42,481 bases of DNA. Origin: a virus. Shown here in pieces: positions 30,771 through 38,832 of the stretch. The translations under genes and the position numbers were made by a program. The stretch covers positions 1 through 42,481 of the IMG/VR virus record IMGVR_UViG_3300037189_008114; one strand, 5' to 3'. The notes beneath the pieces were generated by a model. It worked only from the letters and a program-made list of their open reading frames with translations, made no database searches and had not been told where the DNA came from. The stretch's first letter is position 1, and every line of letters starts with the position of its first letter.

Positions 30771-30976
30771 TCTGTTATCCCAAATGTTTGTTTAATAATT
30801 GTTGTATCAGCTATTGTAACACACTCGTTGGCAATTAACTTGGCAAATGTTTCCAAAGCATCCTTGGGATCTGCTAGCTTACCGTCTTTGGTTGCTACTA
30901 AAATCGGCATACCTACGCTGTTGGTTGCTGGTTCGATGCCAGCTTTTTTTGCAAGTTCGGTAATGCGCTTGATCAT
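30767..30976 (-). CDS. Small conserved phage protein
   Basis: A 69-residue helical protein (MIKRITELAKKAGIEPATNS; ETFAKLIANECVTIADTTII; KQTFGITE end). The KxxFGI/V ending and FAxLIxxEC pattern resemble a widespread short phage protein. Function unknown. Start overlaps the CDGSH-like gene stop (ATGA), and its end overlaps the gp44 start by 4 bases. Confidence 0.65.
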   Translation of the reverse strand: MIKRITELAKKAGIEPATNSVGMPILVATKDGKLADPKDALETFAKLIANECVTIADTTIIKQTFGITE

Positions 30977-31143
30977 TTGTCACCCATTGGTTGGCTGTTG
31001 AGATTTTCTTTTGTTTCGTGTTCGGCTAGTTTAATGCGATAATTTTCTTCGCTCAGGGCATGCCAACCTATGCAATTACCTGTGGGACTGCGACCACATC
31101 CACATGTACCAATCTTACCGGTTGGGTTTGTTTTTACTTGCAT
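30973..31143 (-). CDS. CDGSH-like iron-sulfur or zinc microprotein
   Basis: A short frame of 56 residues from ATG 31141-31143 to TGA 30973-30975. The text reads MQVKTNPTGKIGTCGCGRSP, TGNCIGWHALSEENYR. CGCGRSPTGNCIGWH has the CDGSH pattern C-x-C-x2-S-x(4)-C-x-G-x-H, with one residue less between Ser and the third Cys and Ile for Asp. CDGSH domains bind a labile 2Fe-2S cluster with three Cys and one His. The match is partial, so a zinc knuckle is an alternative. Start and stop overlap neighbours, so it belongs to this operon. Confidence 0.65.
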   Translation of the reverse strand: MQVKTNPTGKIGTCGCGRSPTGNCIGWHALSEENYRIKLAEHETKENLNSQPMGDK

Positions 31144-31334
31144 TTTGATTTTCCTTTGAATAGATCGATAATGTTTTTAAAACGTGATTTATATGGATCA
31201 GATAAAATACTATCCAACATACTTGGATGATGAGGACAACGACCTTGCATAAAGTCACACATGGGTGTATACTCTTGACCGCAAGTGCTACAATTTATCT
31301 TTTGAGTATTTCTACTATTTGTTCTTGTTCCCAC
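31134..31334 (-). CDS. Small zinc-finger-like protein
   Basis: A 66-residue protein starting at GTG 31332-31334, with GGAG seven bases before it. NCSTCGQEYTPMCDFMQGRC then PHHPSM gives CxxC (about 15-18) and a distant CxxH-like pair, as in a treble-clef or ribbon knuckle. The C-terminus is basic and amphipathic (RFKNIIDLFKGKSKCK). Small such proteins in T4-like phages are of unknown role. Overlaps the upstream gene by 40 bases and the CDGSH-like gene by 10. Confidence 0.65.
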   Translation of the reverse strand: MGTRTNSRNTQKINCSTCGQEYTPMCDFMQGRCPHHPSMLDSILSDPYKSRFKNIIDLFKGKSKCK

Positions 31335-31516
31335 AGTTCTTCTCCGACAAATTTTGGCAACTGACTATATTCTTCTTCTAGCCAACATTTTAACATATAC
31401 AATTCGTGTTTGCAAGAACTACTTGTCCATCCGTCATTGTAAGGACTACGTATTTCGCCCAAACTGTTGCGTATAACAGAGTATGCTGAATTAAGATCGG
31501 GTTTACGAAATCCCAT
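31295..31516 (-). CDS. Small hypothetical phage protein
   Basis: A 73-residue protein, MGFRKPDLNSAYSVIRNSLG, then a Cys (SSSCKHELYMLKCWLEEEYS) segment and helical EELWEQEQIVEILKR end. The IRNSLGEIRSPYNDGWTS middle is a loop-rich stretch. No motif recognised; conservation in related phages is presumed, since it is tightly packed between two neighbours. Confidence 0.55.
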   Translation of the reverse strand: MGFRKPDLNSAYSVIRNSLGEIRSPYNDGWTSSSCKHELYMLKCWLEEEYSQLPKFVGEELWEQEQIVEILKR

Positions 31517-31517
31517 T

Positions 31518-31667
31518 TTAACTTGGAATCATGTGTGGAATATAAGGAACGTTGCGGGGGCCGTGACGTTGTTCCAGCAACTTTTTTGCTTCTTGTGCGG
31601 TTGATGCAAACACTCGCTCTTTGGTTTCCCCGGCAGGTGTCCGTACTGTAGTTTCGTACATTGGCAT
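31518..31667 (-). CDS. Small hypothetical protein (49 aa)
   Basis: A short frame from ATG 31665-31667 to TAA 31518-31520, beginning MPMYETTVRTPAGETKERVF. The strand-helix pattern (TPAGETKERVFASTAQEAKK) resembles a small DNA- or protein-binding unit such as a mini-KH-like fragment, without proof. Its start overlaps the stop of the GroES-like gene by one base (TAATG), and a larger frame in another register (to 31836) is an artefact. Function unknown. Confidence 0.6.
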   Translation of the reverse strand: MPMYETTVRTPAGETKERVFASTAQEAKKLLEQRHGPRNVPYIPHMIPS

Positions 31668-32086
31668 TAGTTGTATTGCTCTCTACGTTTACGCTCAGCA
31701 TGGACAGCGGTTGAAACGGTTTCCATTGTGTCTGGTTCTTCATCCTGTGCAAAAATGATTCCATTGGGGTCGGCACGACGTATAACAAACTCCTCACCTT
31801 CAATGGAAACTTTAAGCCCGCGAGTCCAGCGACCATGTTCGATTAGAACCCATTGCCCGATGGCAACATCTTGCTGGTCTGGGCCAATTTCGTACACTTT
31901 GGCCCAGCGTGGGCGAATGCCATCAGTTTTACCATCATCGCCTAATAGTACAATACCACTGGCCAACTGTCGCAGATCAAAACTCATGTCACGAACTATA
32001 ATATGATCGTGTAAGGCGCGAAGGCCCGGAATCTCATTGGTTGATTGCCACAGGGTTTTAGTGTCAAACGGATTTTCAACTGCCAT
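31667..32086 (-). CDS. GroES/gp31-like cochaperonin
   Basis: A 139-residue protein. Residues about 20-112 follow the GroES fold: LRALHDHIIVRDMSFD (22-37), mobile-loop region with the docking motif GIVLL (44-48), KVYEIGPDQQDVAIGQWV (63-80), then HGRWTRGLKVSIEGEEFVIR (84-103), ending NGIIFA. The mobile-loop hydrophobic tripeptide is what binds GroEL. T4 gp31 is a 111-residue GroES substitute needed for capsid protein folding. A C-terminal tail (TVSTAVHAERKRREQYN) extends it. With dnaJ and clpA this adds a third chaperone function. Confidence 0.75.
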   Translation of the reverse strand: MAVENPFDTKTLWQSTNEIPGLRALHDHIIVRDMSFDLRQLASGIVLLGDDGKTDGIRPRWAKVYEIGPDQQDVAIGQWVLIEHGRWTRGLKVSIEGEEFVIRRADPNGIIFAQDEEPDTMETVSTAVHAERKRREQYN

Positions 32087-32087
32087 A

Positions 32088-32525
32088 TTATATTCTCGAT
32101 GGGCCTTTTGGTTTACGTGGATCTACGGATGGACCTTGATTAACTGTAGTTGGTTTAGCAACACTATTAGCTAATGCTCCACGACGTGCTGTAGTTGCGG
32201 GTTTGTCTGGATCCACCACGGGTTCACCAACACTGGGCTCAACCAAATTATTAACTAAATCATGCAGGGCCTTGGCCTTGGTTGCATCTGCAGCAGCTTG
32301 ACGTTTAGCAACTTCAGCAGAAGTATTTGGACTATACCCTTCGCTAACAGCATAGGTCCGATCCATAATTTGATTACGACCGGCCGCAATTTGCCCGCCT
32401 GCGCCTATTAGGTCTCCGCGTGCATTGACTTTCATATTACCAATTGCAATAGCGGTTTCGTTAGACAACTTAATTCTGTCTATGTCAACCTGTTTGCCTC
32501 TTGCTGTTTTGTATACTCTTGACAT
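32088..32525 (-). CDS. Conserved structural-type phage protein
   Basis: A 145-residue protein: MSRVYKTARGKQVDIDRIKL, then SNETAIAIGNMKVNARGDLI and GAGGQIAAGRNQIMDRTYAV. The second half is Ala/Pro-rich and disordered. The KTARGKQVDID and GNMKVNARGD elements are shared, from memory, with proteins of T4-like marine phages thought to be virion components. A canonical late promoter lies 20 bases upstream with an AGGAG SD. Confidence 0.65.
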   Translation of the reverse strand: MSRVYKTARGKQVDIDRIKLSNETAIAIGNMKVNARGDLIGAGGQIAAGRNQIMDRTYAVSEGYSPNTSAEVAKRQAAADATKAKALHDLVNNLVEPSVGEPVVDPDKPATTARRGALANSVAKPTTVNQGPSVDPRKPKGPSRI

Positions 32526-32544
32526 TTAATTCTCCTGTTATGGG

Positions 32545-32552
32545 TATTTATA
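32545..32552 (-). promoter_or_regulatory. Canonical T4-type late promoter TATAAATA
   Basis: Full TATAAATA on the minus strand (32552-32545), ending 20 bases before the ATG at 32525. It is the best late-type match in the window and supports gp33/gp55-type late control. Confidence 0.6.
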
Positions 32553-32563
32553 AACTACCCAGT

Positions 32564-33076
32564 TTACTTCAAAAATTCTTCAATCGGAAGATCATAGTAT
32601 AAACTATTGATCCGGTGTACTCCCAGCAAATATAACACATAACTGGCTGTACTTGAACCTCTACCTAGGCCCCATACTACATTATTTGTTCGCATGGTAT
32701 CTACAAAGTATTTAAGATACTGTAATAAATCAAATAAGTCACGTTCTTGATACAAAAGTAATTCTTCGCCAACACGCTGTAATTCAGCGTCGGTTGTACA
32801 TAAACTCAATACATGTTCGGCAATGTTTAACTCCTGATACTCTTTGGGCATACGCCAATGGCTTTGTAGTTGTTTATCAAATTCTTCAACTGTAACATCA
32901 TACGGAGTATACTCATCAAGTAACGGTAATTCTGAATAGGTATCCATACAGGCACGATTGTATTGAGTTGGGTCCTCCACAAAAAAACTAGCAAGATTTA
33001 AACTGGGGTTTTGGTACAGCATGTCACAGAGTTCATTTTCTGTTGTGTATGCCCGTCCATATTGATCAAACTTCAT
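32564..33076 (-). CDS. PolIII-alpha palm-like fragment, catalytic aspartates missing
   Basis: A 170-residue protein whose second half resembles the region just before the active site of bacterial DNA polymerase III alpha: NNVVWGLGRGSSTASYVLYL (131-150) and LGVHRINSLYYDLPIEEFLK (151-170). In the polymerase, GxGRGS-x-xSLVxYxLGIT-x-DPLxYxLxFERFL is followed at once by the catalytic DxD (PDFDxD); here the protein stops after FLK. So it keeps the GRGS (138-141) but no catalytic residues. It cannot polymerise; it may bind DNA or a partner. A helical N-terminal half (residues 1-125) shows no known domain. Confidence 0.65.
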   Translation of the reverse strand: MKFDQYGRAYTTENELCDMLYQNPSLNLASFFVEDPTQYNRACMDTYSELPLLDEYTPYDVTVEEFDKQLQSHWRMPKEYQELNIAEHVLSLCTTDAELQRVGEELLLYQERDLFDLLQYLKYFVDTMRTNNVVWGLGRGSSTASYVLYLLGVHRINSLYYDLPIEEFLK

Positions 33077-33309
33077 TGTATATCGATAATGTTTTTAAAG
33101 TTTTTGGAATTCTTTTCCATATCGGCTAAAACCTTGTTATTGCGTAGTTGTATTTCGTTTTGGTAGTCTTCCATCAACATCTGTATTTGCTGTATCATAT
33201 CAGTTTGCCCAATGCGATATGCATAGGTTATACGCTTTAGTAAATCACCATACTTACTATTAAGCTCATCTAAACTCAACTTACTAAGGTCTGGGGCTAA
33301 TGGATGCAT
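33073..33309 (-). CDS. Small coiled-coil phage protein, first gene of its operon
   Basis: A 78-residue helical protein (MHPLAPDLSKLSLDELNSKY; GDLLKRITYAYRIGQTDMIQ; QIQMLMEDYQNEIQLRNNKV). I recall the MHPLAPDLSKL start and QIQMLxxDYQxEI helix in marine T4-like phages. Function unknown. A strong AAGGAG SD and a near-perfect sigma70 promoter lie upstream; an inverted repeat overlaps them. Confidence 0.7.
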   Translation of the reverse strand: MHPLAPDLSKLSLDELNSKYGDLLKRITYAYRIGQTDMIQQIQMLMEDYQNEIQLRNNKVLADMEKNSKNFKNIIDIQ

Positions 33310-33318
33310 AAATGAAAA

Positions 33319-33354
33319 CTCCTTGTATAATTATATAGCAATTATCACAAGGAG
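33319..33354. repeat. Inverted repeat framing the -10 box
   Basis: Perfect 8-bp arms ctccttgt (33319-33326) and acaaggag (33347-33354), 20 bases apart, bracket the TATAAT of the promoter and cover the SD. Placement suggests an operator for a dimeric repressor. One arm equals the SD region, so the arms could also reflect SD-like sequence. Confidence 0.5.
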
Positions 33355-33358
33355 TCAA
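33330..33358 (-). promoter_or_regulatory. Near-consensus sigma70 promoter of the 33309 operon
   Basis: Minus strand: TTGACT (33358-33353), 17-base spacer, perfect TATAAT (33335-33330). Predicted start near 33323, 14 bases before the ATG at 33309. Confidence 0.7.
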
Positions 33359-33375
33359 GTGGTTTTGATGATTAA

Positions 33376-34671
33376 TTAGAATGTTGTTAAACTAGCTTTT
33401 TTCCAGTTATTTGGTCCTAGGCAAATATAAACATTGCCAGAATCGTAACTAATTTGTCCAACAGTTCCGCCTGAGCTGGAACTTGTTGGAACATAAACGT
33501 TAGCAACTATGATATTGCCTGTCGCAGTCACATTTTTATCAATTATAACATTGCCAAAGAAACGAGCACTTTGATCATTTTCAATTCCCAGGGCCTGTGT
33601 TGTTACATTGGCATTGGTTCTACCAGACTGTGCAGTAAAAAATGCTATGTTACCGCCGATGCCGCCAAAGGTATTTGCACCTGTGGCATAATAACGCATG
33701 CCTGCAGTCTGTACAAAATATTGGTTGGTATTGCCTACAGTTGGTGTGTAGGCAAAAGCACTTACGAAACCCAGCATGTCGTTGTTTTGAACATTGGCAA
33801 AGGTGCCAGTATAGATATTACCACGTGTGGCAGTGATTGAATATCCTGCTACGCCTTGTGATGAATTTATTCCATCGTTGTATATGAGAGTATTGGCATT
33901 TACTGTGGAAAGATTGCCAATCATGACTGAATTCAAACTGCCTCTTACACTGACTACATCTTGCCCTTGCTCAATGGCCAGACCGGTTTGTAAGCTGTTT
34001 TGATTGTAACCAATTAATAAAGATGGGCTAATGGAATCAACATTGTTTAGATAAAAACTAGGATCACGGAACGTGGCATGATTGCGGGTAGCGTCAAATA
34101 TTAAATAACTGTTACCACCATCAATACTGCTAAAATCAAATATAAAATTGCCCGGAGCATCGAATGTGATAGTATTATTGGCAGGATTATAACCAACAAT
34201 TTCATTTACACCGACACTGACACTGACAGGTAATGTTATAGTATGTGATGCACTACTAAGTACAATCCATACTCGCATGGATCCATACCCTAGCGCACCG
34301 GTACCTGTTGACGTTGGCCAGTTTGCAAACTCTAAATTAATTGACCCAGCAGTAGTTATTTTTTGGAAGTTGGCTTGATTAAAATCTAAAGTAGCACTAG
34401 TGCTAATAGCACCAAGATCATATAATGACTGTGTCCATGCACTTAGCTGAGGACGTCTAATAACAGCCCCAGCCATGTCGTTGTTAAGTGACTGGCCGTT
34501 TAACGCACCTGTTAGTAGGACTTTGCCTTGCAGATCGTTAAGTTCATTTTGTGCAAACAAAAAGTTATTCTTAATGTTTGTAAAATTATCACGGAAACCT
34601 TGGCTAGAATTATCTTGCCCCGCCACAGGGAAAGCGCCGTTGATATTGTATGGGTTAATGTTTGATGCCAT
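33376..34671 (-). CDS. Tail fibre-like protein
   Basis: A 431-residue protein beginning MASNINPYNINGAFPVAGQD followed by SSQGFRDNFTNIKNNFLFAQ, the N-terminal unit used by T4-like marine phages for fibre attachment. The body is a beta-rich Asn/Ser/Thr repeat region (FNQANFQKITTAGSINLEFA; NTITFDAPGNFIFDFSSIDG). The C-terminal module VPTSSSSGGTVGQISYDSGN, YICLGPNNWKKASLTTF recurs in the next gene. Virion adhesion role likely. A late-type motif stands 25 bases upstream. Confidence 0.75.
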   Translation of the reverse strand: MASNINPYNINGAFPVAGQDNSSQGFRDNFTNIKNNFLFAQNELNDLQGKVLLTGALNGQSLNNDMAGAVIRRPQLSAWTQSLYDLGAISTSATLDFNQANFQKITTAGSINLEFANWPTSTGTGALGYGSMRVWIVLSSASHTITLPVSVSVGVNEIVGYNPANNTITFDAPGNFIFDFSSIDGGNSYLIFDATRNHATFRDPSFYLNNVDSISPSLLIGYNQNSLQTGLAIEQGQDVVSVRGSLNSVMIGNLSTVNANTLIYNDGINSSQGVAGYSITATRGNIYTGTFANVQNNDMLGFVSAFAYTPTVGNTNQYFVQTAGMRYYATGANTFGGIGGNIAFFTAQSGRTNANVTTQALGIENDQSARFFGNVIIDKNVTATGNIIVANVYVPTSSSSGGTVGQISYDSGNVYICLGPNNWKKASLTTF

Positions 34672-34695
34672 TTGATTTTATCCTGGATTATTAAG

Positions 34696-34702
34696 TATTT
34701 AT
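34696..34702 (-). promoter_or_regulatory. T4-type late promoter motif before 33376-34671
   Basis: Minus-strand ATAAATA (context GATAAATA) ends 25 bases before the ATG at 34671, with AGGA between. Confidence 0.45.
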
Positions 34703-34719
34703 CTTTTGTTTTGGCAGGG

Positions 34720-35325
34720 TTATATTCTATACCAATTTGCACCGGCGCTATTGTAAACCCAACGGAAGCTGGCATTTGGAACAAACGCATTTGTAGCAGT
34801 ATTACCATAGAGGCTAGTATTAGTACCGTTTACTCTTAGAATCGCACTGGTTACAGTAACATTACTGGCAATAGTCAATGTTTGGCCATTTACCAGGCCA
34901 ACGTTTGATGGCAAAAATATATTGGCCCTGGCAATATTTCCGCCAAGTGTGCTGTCTAAGACAACAACAGTATCCGTGGACGTTAAAGTAACATTACTGC
35001 TGGCACTCAAATTTGCTGCACGAAAAGTAGCCAGCGGAACACCAAATGGAATTGTACCCCAACTGTTGGTTCCTATACATACATAAAAATTTCTGGAATC
35101 TGCAGCTATTTCTCCAATGGTACCGATACTAGTACTGCTAATGGGAACAGTAGTATAAGTTGGTACAACACTCAGTGTGGACTGTATGCTAGATATTTCG
35201 CTGGATGCGACAGTAAAGTTATTTCTGATAGAGCTAAAATTATCACGAAATCCTTTGGTGTCATTATCTTGTCCCGCTATAGGATAAGTAACGTCAATAT
35301 TGGTTGGTACGATTCTTGATGCCAT
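34720..35325 (-). CDS. Short tail fibre-like protein, paralogue of 33376-34671
   Basis: A 201-residue protein with the same N-terminal unit (TYPIAGQDNDTKGFRDNFSS; IRNNFTVASSEISSIQ). Immediately after it comes the module VPISSTSIGTIGEIAADSRN, FYVCIGTNSWGTIPFGVPLA, which in the longer paralogue sits at the C-terminus, and then a 95-residue beta-rich end (SNVTLTSTDTVVVLDSTLGG; FRWVYNSAGANWYRI). Likely a small fibre or fibre tip. Late-type motif at 35359-35365. Confidence 0.72.
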   Translation of the reverse strand: MASRIVPTNIDVTYPIAGQDNDTKGFRDNFSSIRNNFTVASSEISSIQSTLSVVPTYTTVPISSTSIGTIGEIAADSRNFYVCIGTNSWGTIPFGVPLATFRAANLSASSNVTLTSTDTVVVLDSTLGGNIARANIFLPSNVGLVNGQTLTIASNVTVTSAILRVNGTNTSLYGNTATNAFVPNASFRWVYNSAGANWYRI

Positions 35326-38300
35326 TAGTTAAAAACTCCAGTCTGTGGGAACTTCAAATATTTATCCTGACTATTTGGTACATAATACTGATCTCTGAGA
35401 CTAAAGAATTTAGTAGTTCCGTTGTTAAATGTTGTTGGTACAACCAGCGCATTCTTGTTGATAGAATACACCTCATAATATGGCACGGTTTGTCCAGCAA
35501 TAGTTGGCGAATTGTAGTACATAACTGCACTAGCGTAGGTCTTTCCACTGGTTATTTGAACTCGATCAAACAGCCCAATTTCTTGCACGGAAGTCAGCAC
35601 AACAATATTGTCTAATAGAGATATCTTCCACACACTACCTCTTTGATCAACTGTTGATAGACCTTGTTTTTTTTCCAAGTAGCCGGACACAATGTTATGT
35701 TGATCAAACGAGTTAAAGTTTGGTTCTCCGCCATAGCCATTGCTGAGACCGTCTAGGCTGTTACCAATGTACCCGTCTTGAAATTTAACCCAGCCATCAT
35801 ACGGACCTGCCTCTAGAAATCCTTCTTGTTTAGCAAAGATTAATGTTTGTCCTGCAGTAAACGGAGTTACTCGAAATCCGTCAATGCCACCGCGAGAATT
35901 AATATATTCTAATGTACGGCCGTTAATTTCTTTAAATGGTACACTGACTGCGTAATTTACTTGAGCTACAATAGTACCTATGTTATTTTTTGGCAGGGCA
36001 TCAAATGTTGTTTCAATACTTTGATAGTAAACTTGATCAGCAGTATCAAAGTTTTGAGCAAAGTAATTATCAACTTCATAACGATCGACACTAAAGTCAA
36101 TGTTACTAAAGTTTATTCCTGCATTCTTTAAACGATATGCTATTAGCTTACTGGCACCGGGTATGGTATAGGCCAACACCACAGCTTTAGTAAAACCCAG
36201 CGGAGGATTAAATGCTGCCTCGGATCCAGTTGTGGCTGTTTGATTACTAGTCATCCATGGCGGTAAGCTGCTTTGATCGGCATATCCTACATTCTGCTCT
36301 AATCGTTTGATCATACTAACAGAACTGTTAGGATAAACAATCTTGTATTCAGTGCCGTTGGCATCGATGTAGGGATTTTCTATCACATCGGTTAGGTCTA
36401 ATTCAAGTCCTGGGCCAGTGTATTTTTTATTTTGATAAACTTCTTTGGCATCAGTGATTTCTATATAAACCACTTCGTATTTTTTATTATACGATTTGTC
36501 CAAGACCACAGCAGTCTTGATATCACCAAAGTTGTATTTTTTAGTCCAATGGTTTAGTGCAATCGCCTGTTGATATTCATCAAGCTGCTTGGAATTCAAC
36601 CCAGGTAAGAACAACAGTTGTATGTCCTGGTTTACCCCAAACCAAGGATCGTTTGGGCGGTAAATTAAGTTTGGATCAAATATCTCAGGATCATTGACTA
36701 CAGAAGTATAAATTTGTCTTTGATCAAACGCCGGAAAGGCACGCAGATATAAATTAACATACGGCTTGACGTCGATGATATTTAATTTAAGTTTAAATTC
36801 TTTGTAAGTTTCTGCTGAATAATCTTCTGTGTGCGCATAGACTGTAAAGGTTGAAATTCTATCTATAGTCATTAAATCATTATCAAATGTAGTGGCATAG
36901 TTGTCAATAGCAAATGCTTGAAAACTCACACGTCCACTAATTTCGCCAGTGGGCAATAAACTCAAACCCTGTGGTAATTTTGCTGGAATACCCGGATAGT
37001 CGTACAGTTCGTAGATCATTGGTAAGCCCAGTCTACTCTTGGCCACTATGTCAAGTTCGCTAACAGAACCGTTGTCTATAGTTCCTAGGTCACTTGGTGT
37101 AATCCATTCTATTAGGTTATTAACATCGCCGAGTACTGGTAAAATAAATTGCACAGATTTACTCTCATATGTTACGCCATCCACTACTTTGCTGACAGTT
37201 ATACCAAAACTGTAATTTTTTATTGCGCTGGTCTGCGGATTAATTTTTCCATATAACCAACCGCTTTGTGAATCTAGTATTACCCCAGGAAGATTTGACC
37301 CTCGATCACCAAGATGGTCGAAACTGCCAAGTTGACCATTGGTATTATTGGTACCATCGTCTCGAGGTAGCGGATCAAACGGATCAGCATCAAACGTGCC
37401 TGCTACGTTGGTAATAGAGTAAGTTATTGTGTCACCAGCAAAGTCATATCCTAAGAATTTGTAAGCATAGTAGCTGTCCTGGCGTGCAGTAGGCAATGTA
37501 GTGGTTGAATTTAATAGCACCGGTATGTAGACATTACCTTGGTCAACTGTTAGGTAGGTATTGTCTGCGGTAACATTTGCGTTGTCTGCGGTAAAGCCTG
37601 GACGACTTACCACATCAATCACGTAGTCTTGTAGGTCGTAGTTGGCTCCATCAAATGCCTGGATGGTAAAATTATATTTCAACGTCCTGCTACTAGTGGT
37701 GCCAAAGTCGTACGAATTGTTGTCATACTGCTGCTGATATACTATTGCACCTGTTACGTCATCAATGGATTCATAATCGTATCCAGCAATTTGACTTGGA
37801 TCGTTTGGGGGCAATGGCACAAGGTATCCACTAATTAGACCATTGGAATCTAAGGTCAGTCCTGGTGGCATGATACCAATATTGCTCCAAGAAATAGAAA
37901 CATTGGGGTTAAGTGCGTTAACGGATAATTGCTGACTAAAGTAGCTTCCGTCAAAGTATGAACCAAGCAGAGATGTAGTCGGTTCAATGATCGGGCCGAA
38001 CACATTAGTAATGGTTAAGCTAAAGGATCTATCATTGATATGTCCTGCGCTGTTGGTCGCGCGAATAGTAAATCTAAATTGCTCGGAACTATCTACAGCA
38101 ATGGTGTCTAGCAATACAGGCACACCTTGTAGGTATCCCGGAGAATAAAAATCAATAACAGCACCAGCATTGATTAAGCCAGTGGGCGGCGTGCTTAACA
38201 CAATTTGTTTAGCAAGATTGTCAATACTATAAACAGTTGTACCTGCAGCAATATATTGACCATACACATAGTCGCCAACGTTGATACTACTTACATCTGA

Positions 38301-38831
38301 CAGAGTCAATGGTAAACTGGTAAACTGATTGGACATAGTTGTAGTCTTACTACTACTAGTAGAAACCAGCTGCATGCCATTTGGCAGTTCGCCTGATATA
38401 AACTTATAGGTGATTCCTAAGTTACTTGAGCTTTGCGCCTGCAACTGTAGTCTGTAAAAAACTCCGTCGGGCACAGTTCCTAAATTTCCAGAGTCGGTGA
38501 TCCAAGAAAAATCCTCGTTCACTGTGTTAGATAATATAATACTAAACATTCCATCTAAAACTCGACCGTCAGCTGTTTGTGCTCGCACAGTAAAATTAAA
38601 TGTCTGTGAAACAAAATAGTTGTCCGCAGCAGTAGTGTATGTCGGAACTCCGGAAATAACCCCAGCGGAGCTTAAGGTTAGGCCCGATGGTAGACTGCCA
38701 GTGAGAATTTTATATGTGAGTGTGGCGCTATAATTGGAGGCATCAACCGCTTGTATAATTACGGAAGACGGAATGCCAATTAATAAATTAGCAATCGTAC
38801 TCGGTGGAGTAATCCAACTCAATTGACTCAT
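35325..38831 (-). CDS. Large Ig-like (He_PIG-type) tail or baseplate protein
   Basis: A 1168-residue structural protein. Repeated Ig-like units share the pattern xLPxGLxLxxxGxIxG: GSLPSGLTLSSAGVISGVPT (about 45-64), GELPNGMQLVS, MPPGLTLDSNGLISGYLV, LPGVILDSQSGWLYGKI, and LPQGLSLLPTGEISGRVS; these are He_PIG/cadherin-like strands. The C-terminal third is a different domain (YEVDNYFAQNFDTADQVYYQ; GGIDGFRVTPFTAGQTLIFA). No enzymatic site seen. Its stop overlaps the start of the next fibre gene by one base. Likely virion surface protein. Confidence 0.75.
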   Translation of the reverse strand: MSQLSWITPPSTIANLLIGIPSSVIIQAVDASNYSATLTYKILTGSLPSGLTLSSAGVISGVPTYTTAADNYFVSQTFNFTVRAQTADGRVLDGMFSIILSNTVNEDFSWITDSGNLGTVPDGVFYRLQLQAQSSSNLGITYKFISGELPNGMQLVSTSSSKTTTMSNQFTSLPLTLSDVSSINVGDYVYGQYIAAGTTVYSIDNLAKQIVLSTPPTGLINAGAVIDFYSPGYLQGVPVLLDTIAVDSSEQFRFTIRATNSAGHINDRSFSLTITNVFGPIIEPTTSLLGSYFDGSYFSQQLSVNALNPNVSISWSNIGIMPPGLTLDSNGLISGYLVPLPPNDPSQIAGYDYESIDDVTGAIVYQQQYDNNSYDFGTTSSRTLKYNFTIQAFDGANYDLQDYVIDVVSRPGFTADNANVTADNTYLTVDQGNVYIPVLLNSTTTLPTARQDSYYAYKFLGYDFAGDTITYSITNVAGTFDADPFDPLPRDDGTNNTNGQLGSFDHLGDRGSNLPGVILDSQSGWLYGKINPQTSAIKNYSFGITVSKVVDGVTYESKSVQFILPVLGDVNNLIEWITPSDLGTIDNGSVSELDIVAKSRLGLPMIYELYDYPGIPAKLPQGLSLLPTGEISGRVSFQAFAIDNYATTFDNDLMTIDRISTFTVYAHTEDYSAETYKEFKLKLNIIDVKPYVNLYLRAFPAFDQRQIYTSVVNDPEIFDPNLIYRPNDPWFGVNQDIQLLFLPGLNSKQLDEYQQAIALNHWTKKYNFGDIKTAVVLDKSYNKKYEVVYIEITDAKEVYQNKKYTGPGLELDLTDVIENPYIDANGTEYKIVYPNSSVSMIKRLEQNVGYADQSSLPPWMTSNQTATTGSEAAFNPPLGFTKAVVLAYTIPGASKLIAYRLKNAGINFSNIDFSVDRYEVDNYFAQNFDTADQVYYQSIETTFDALPKNNIGTIVAQVNYAVSVPFKEINGRTLEYINSRGGIDGFRVTPFTAGQTLIFAKQEGFLEAGPYDGWVKFQDGYIGNSLDGLSNGYGGEPNFNSFDQHNIVSGYLEKKQGLSTVDQRGSVWKISLLDNIVVLTSVQEIGLFDRVQITSGKTYASAVMYYNSPTIAGQTVPYYEVYSINKNALVVPTTFNNGTTKFFSLRDQYYVPNSQDKYLKFPQTGVFN
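35359..35365 (-). promoter_or_regulatory. T4-type late promoter motif before 34720-35325
   Basis: Minus-strand ATAAATA (context GATAAATA) ends 34 bases before the ATG at 35325, inside the end of the upstream gene, so codon choice could also explain it. Confidence 0.35.
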
Positions 38832-38832
38832 G

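Noticed and set aside
31390-31836. 148-codon frame on the minus strand
   Set aside because: It covers the GroES-like gene, the 49-residue gene and part of 31295-31516 in another register; its protein has no sensible composition and the overlapping genes are better supported.
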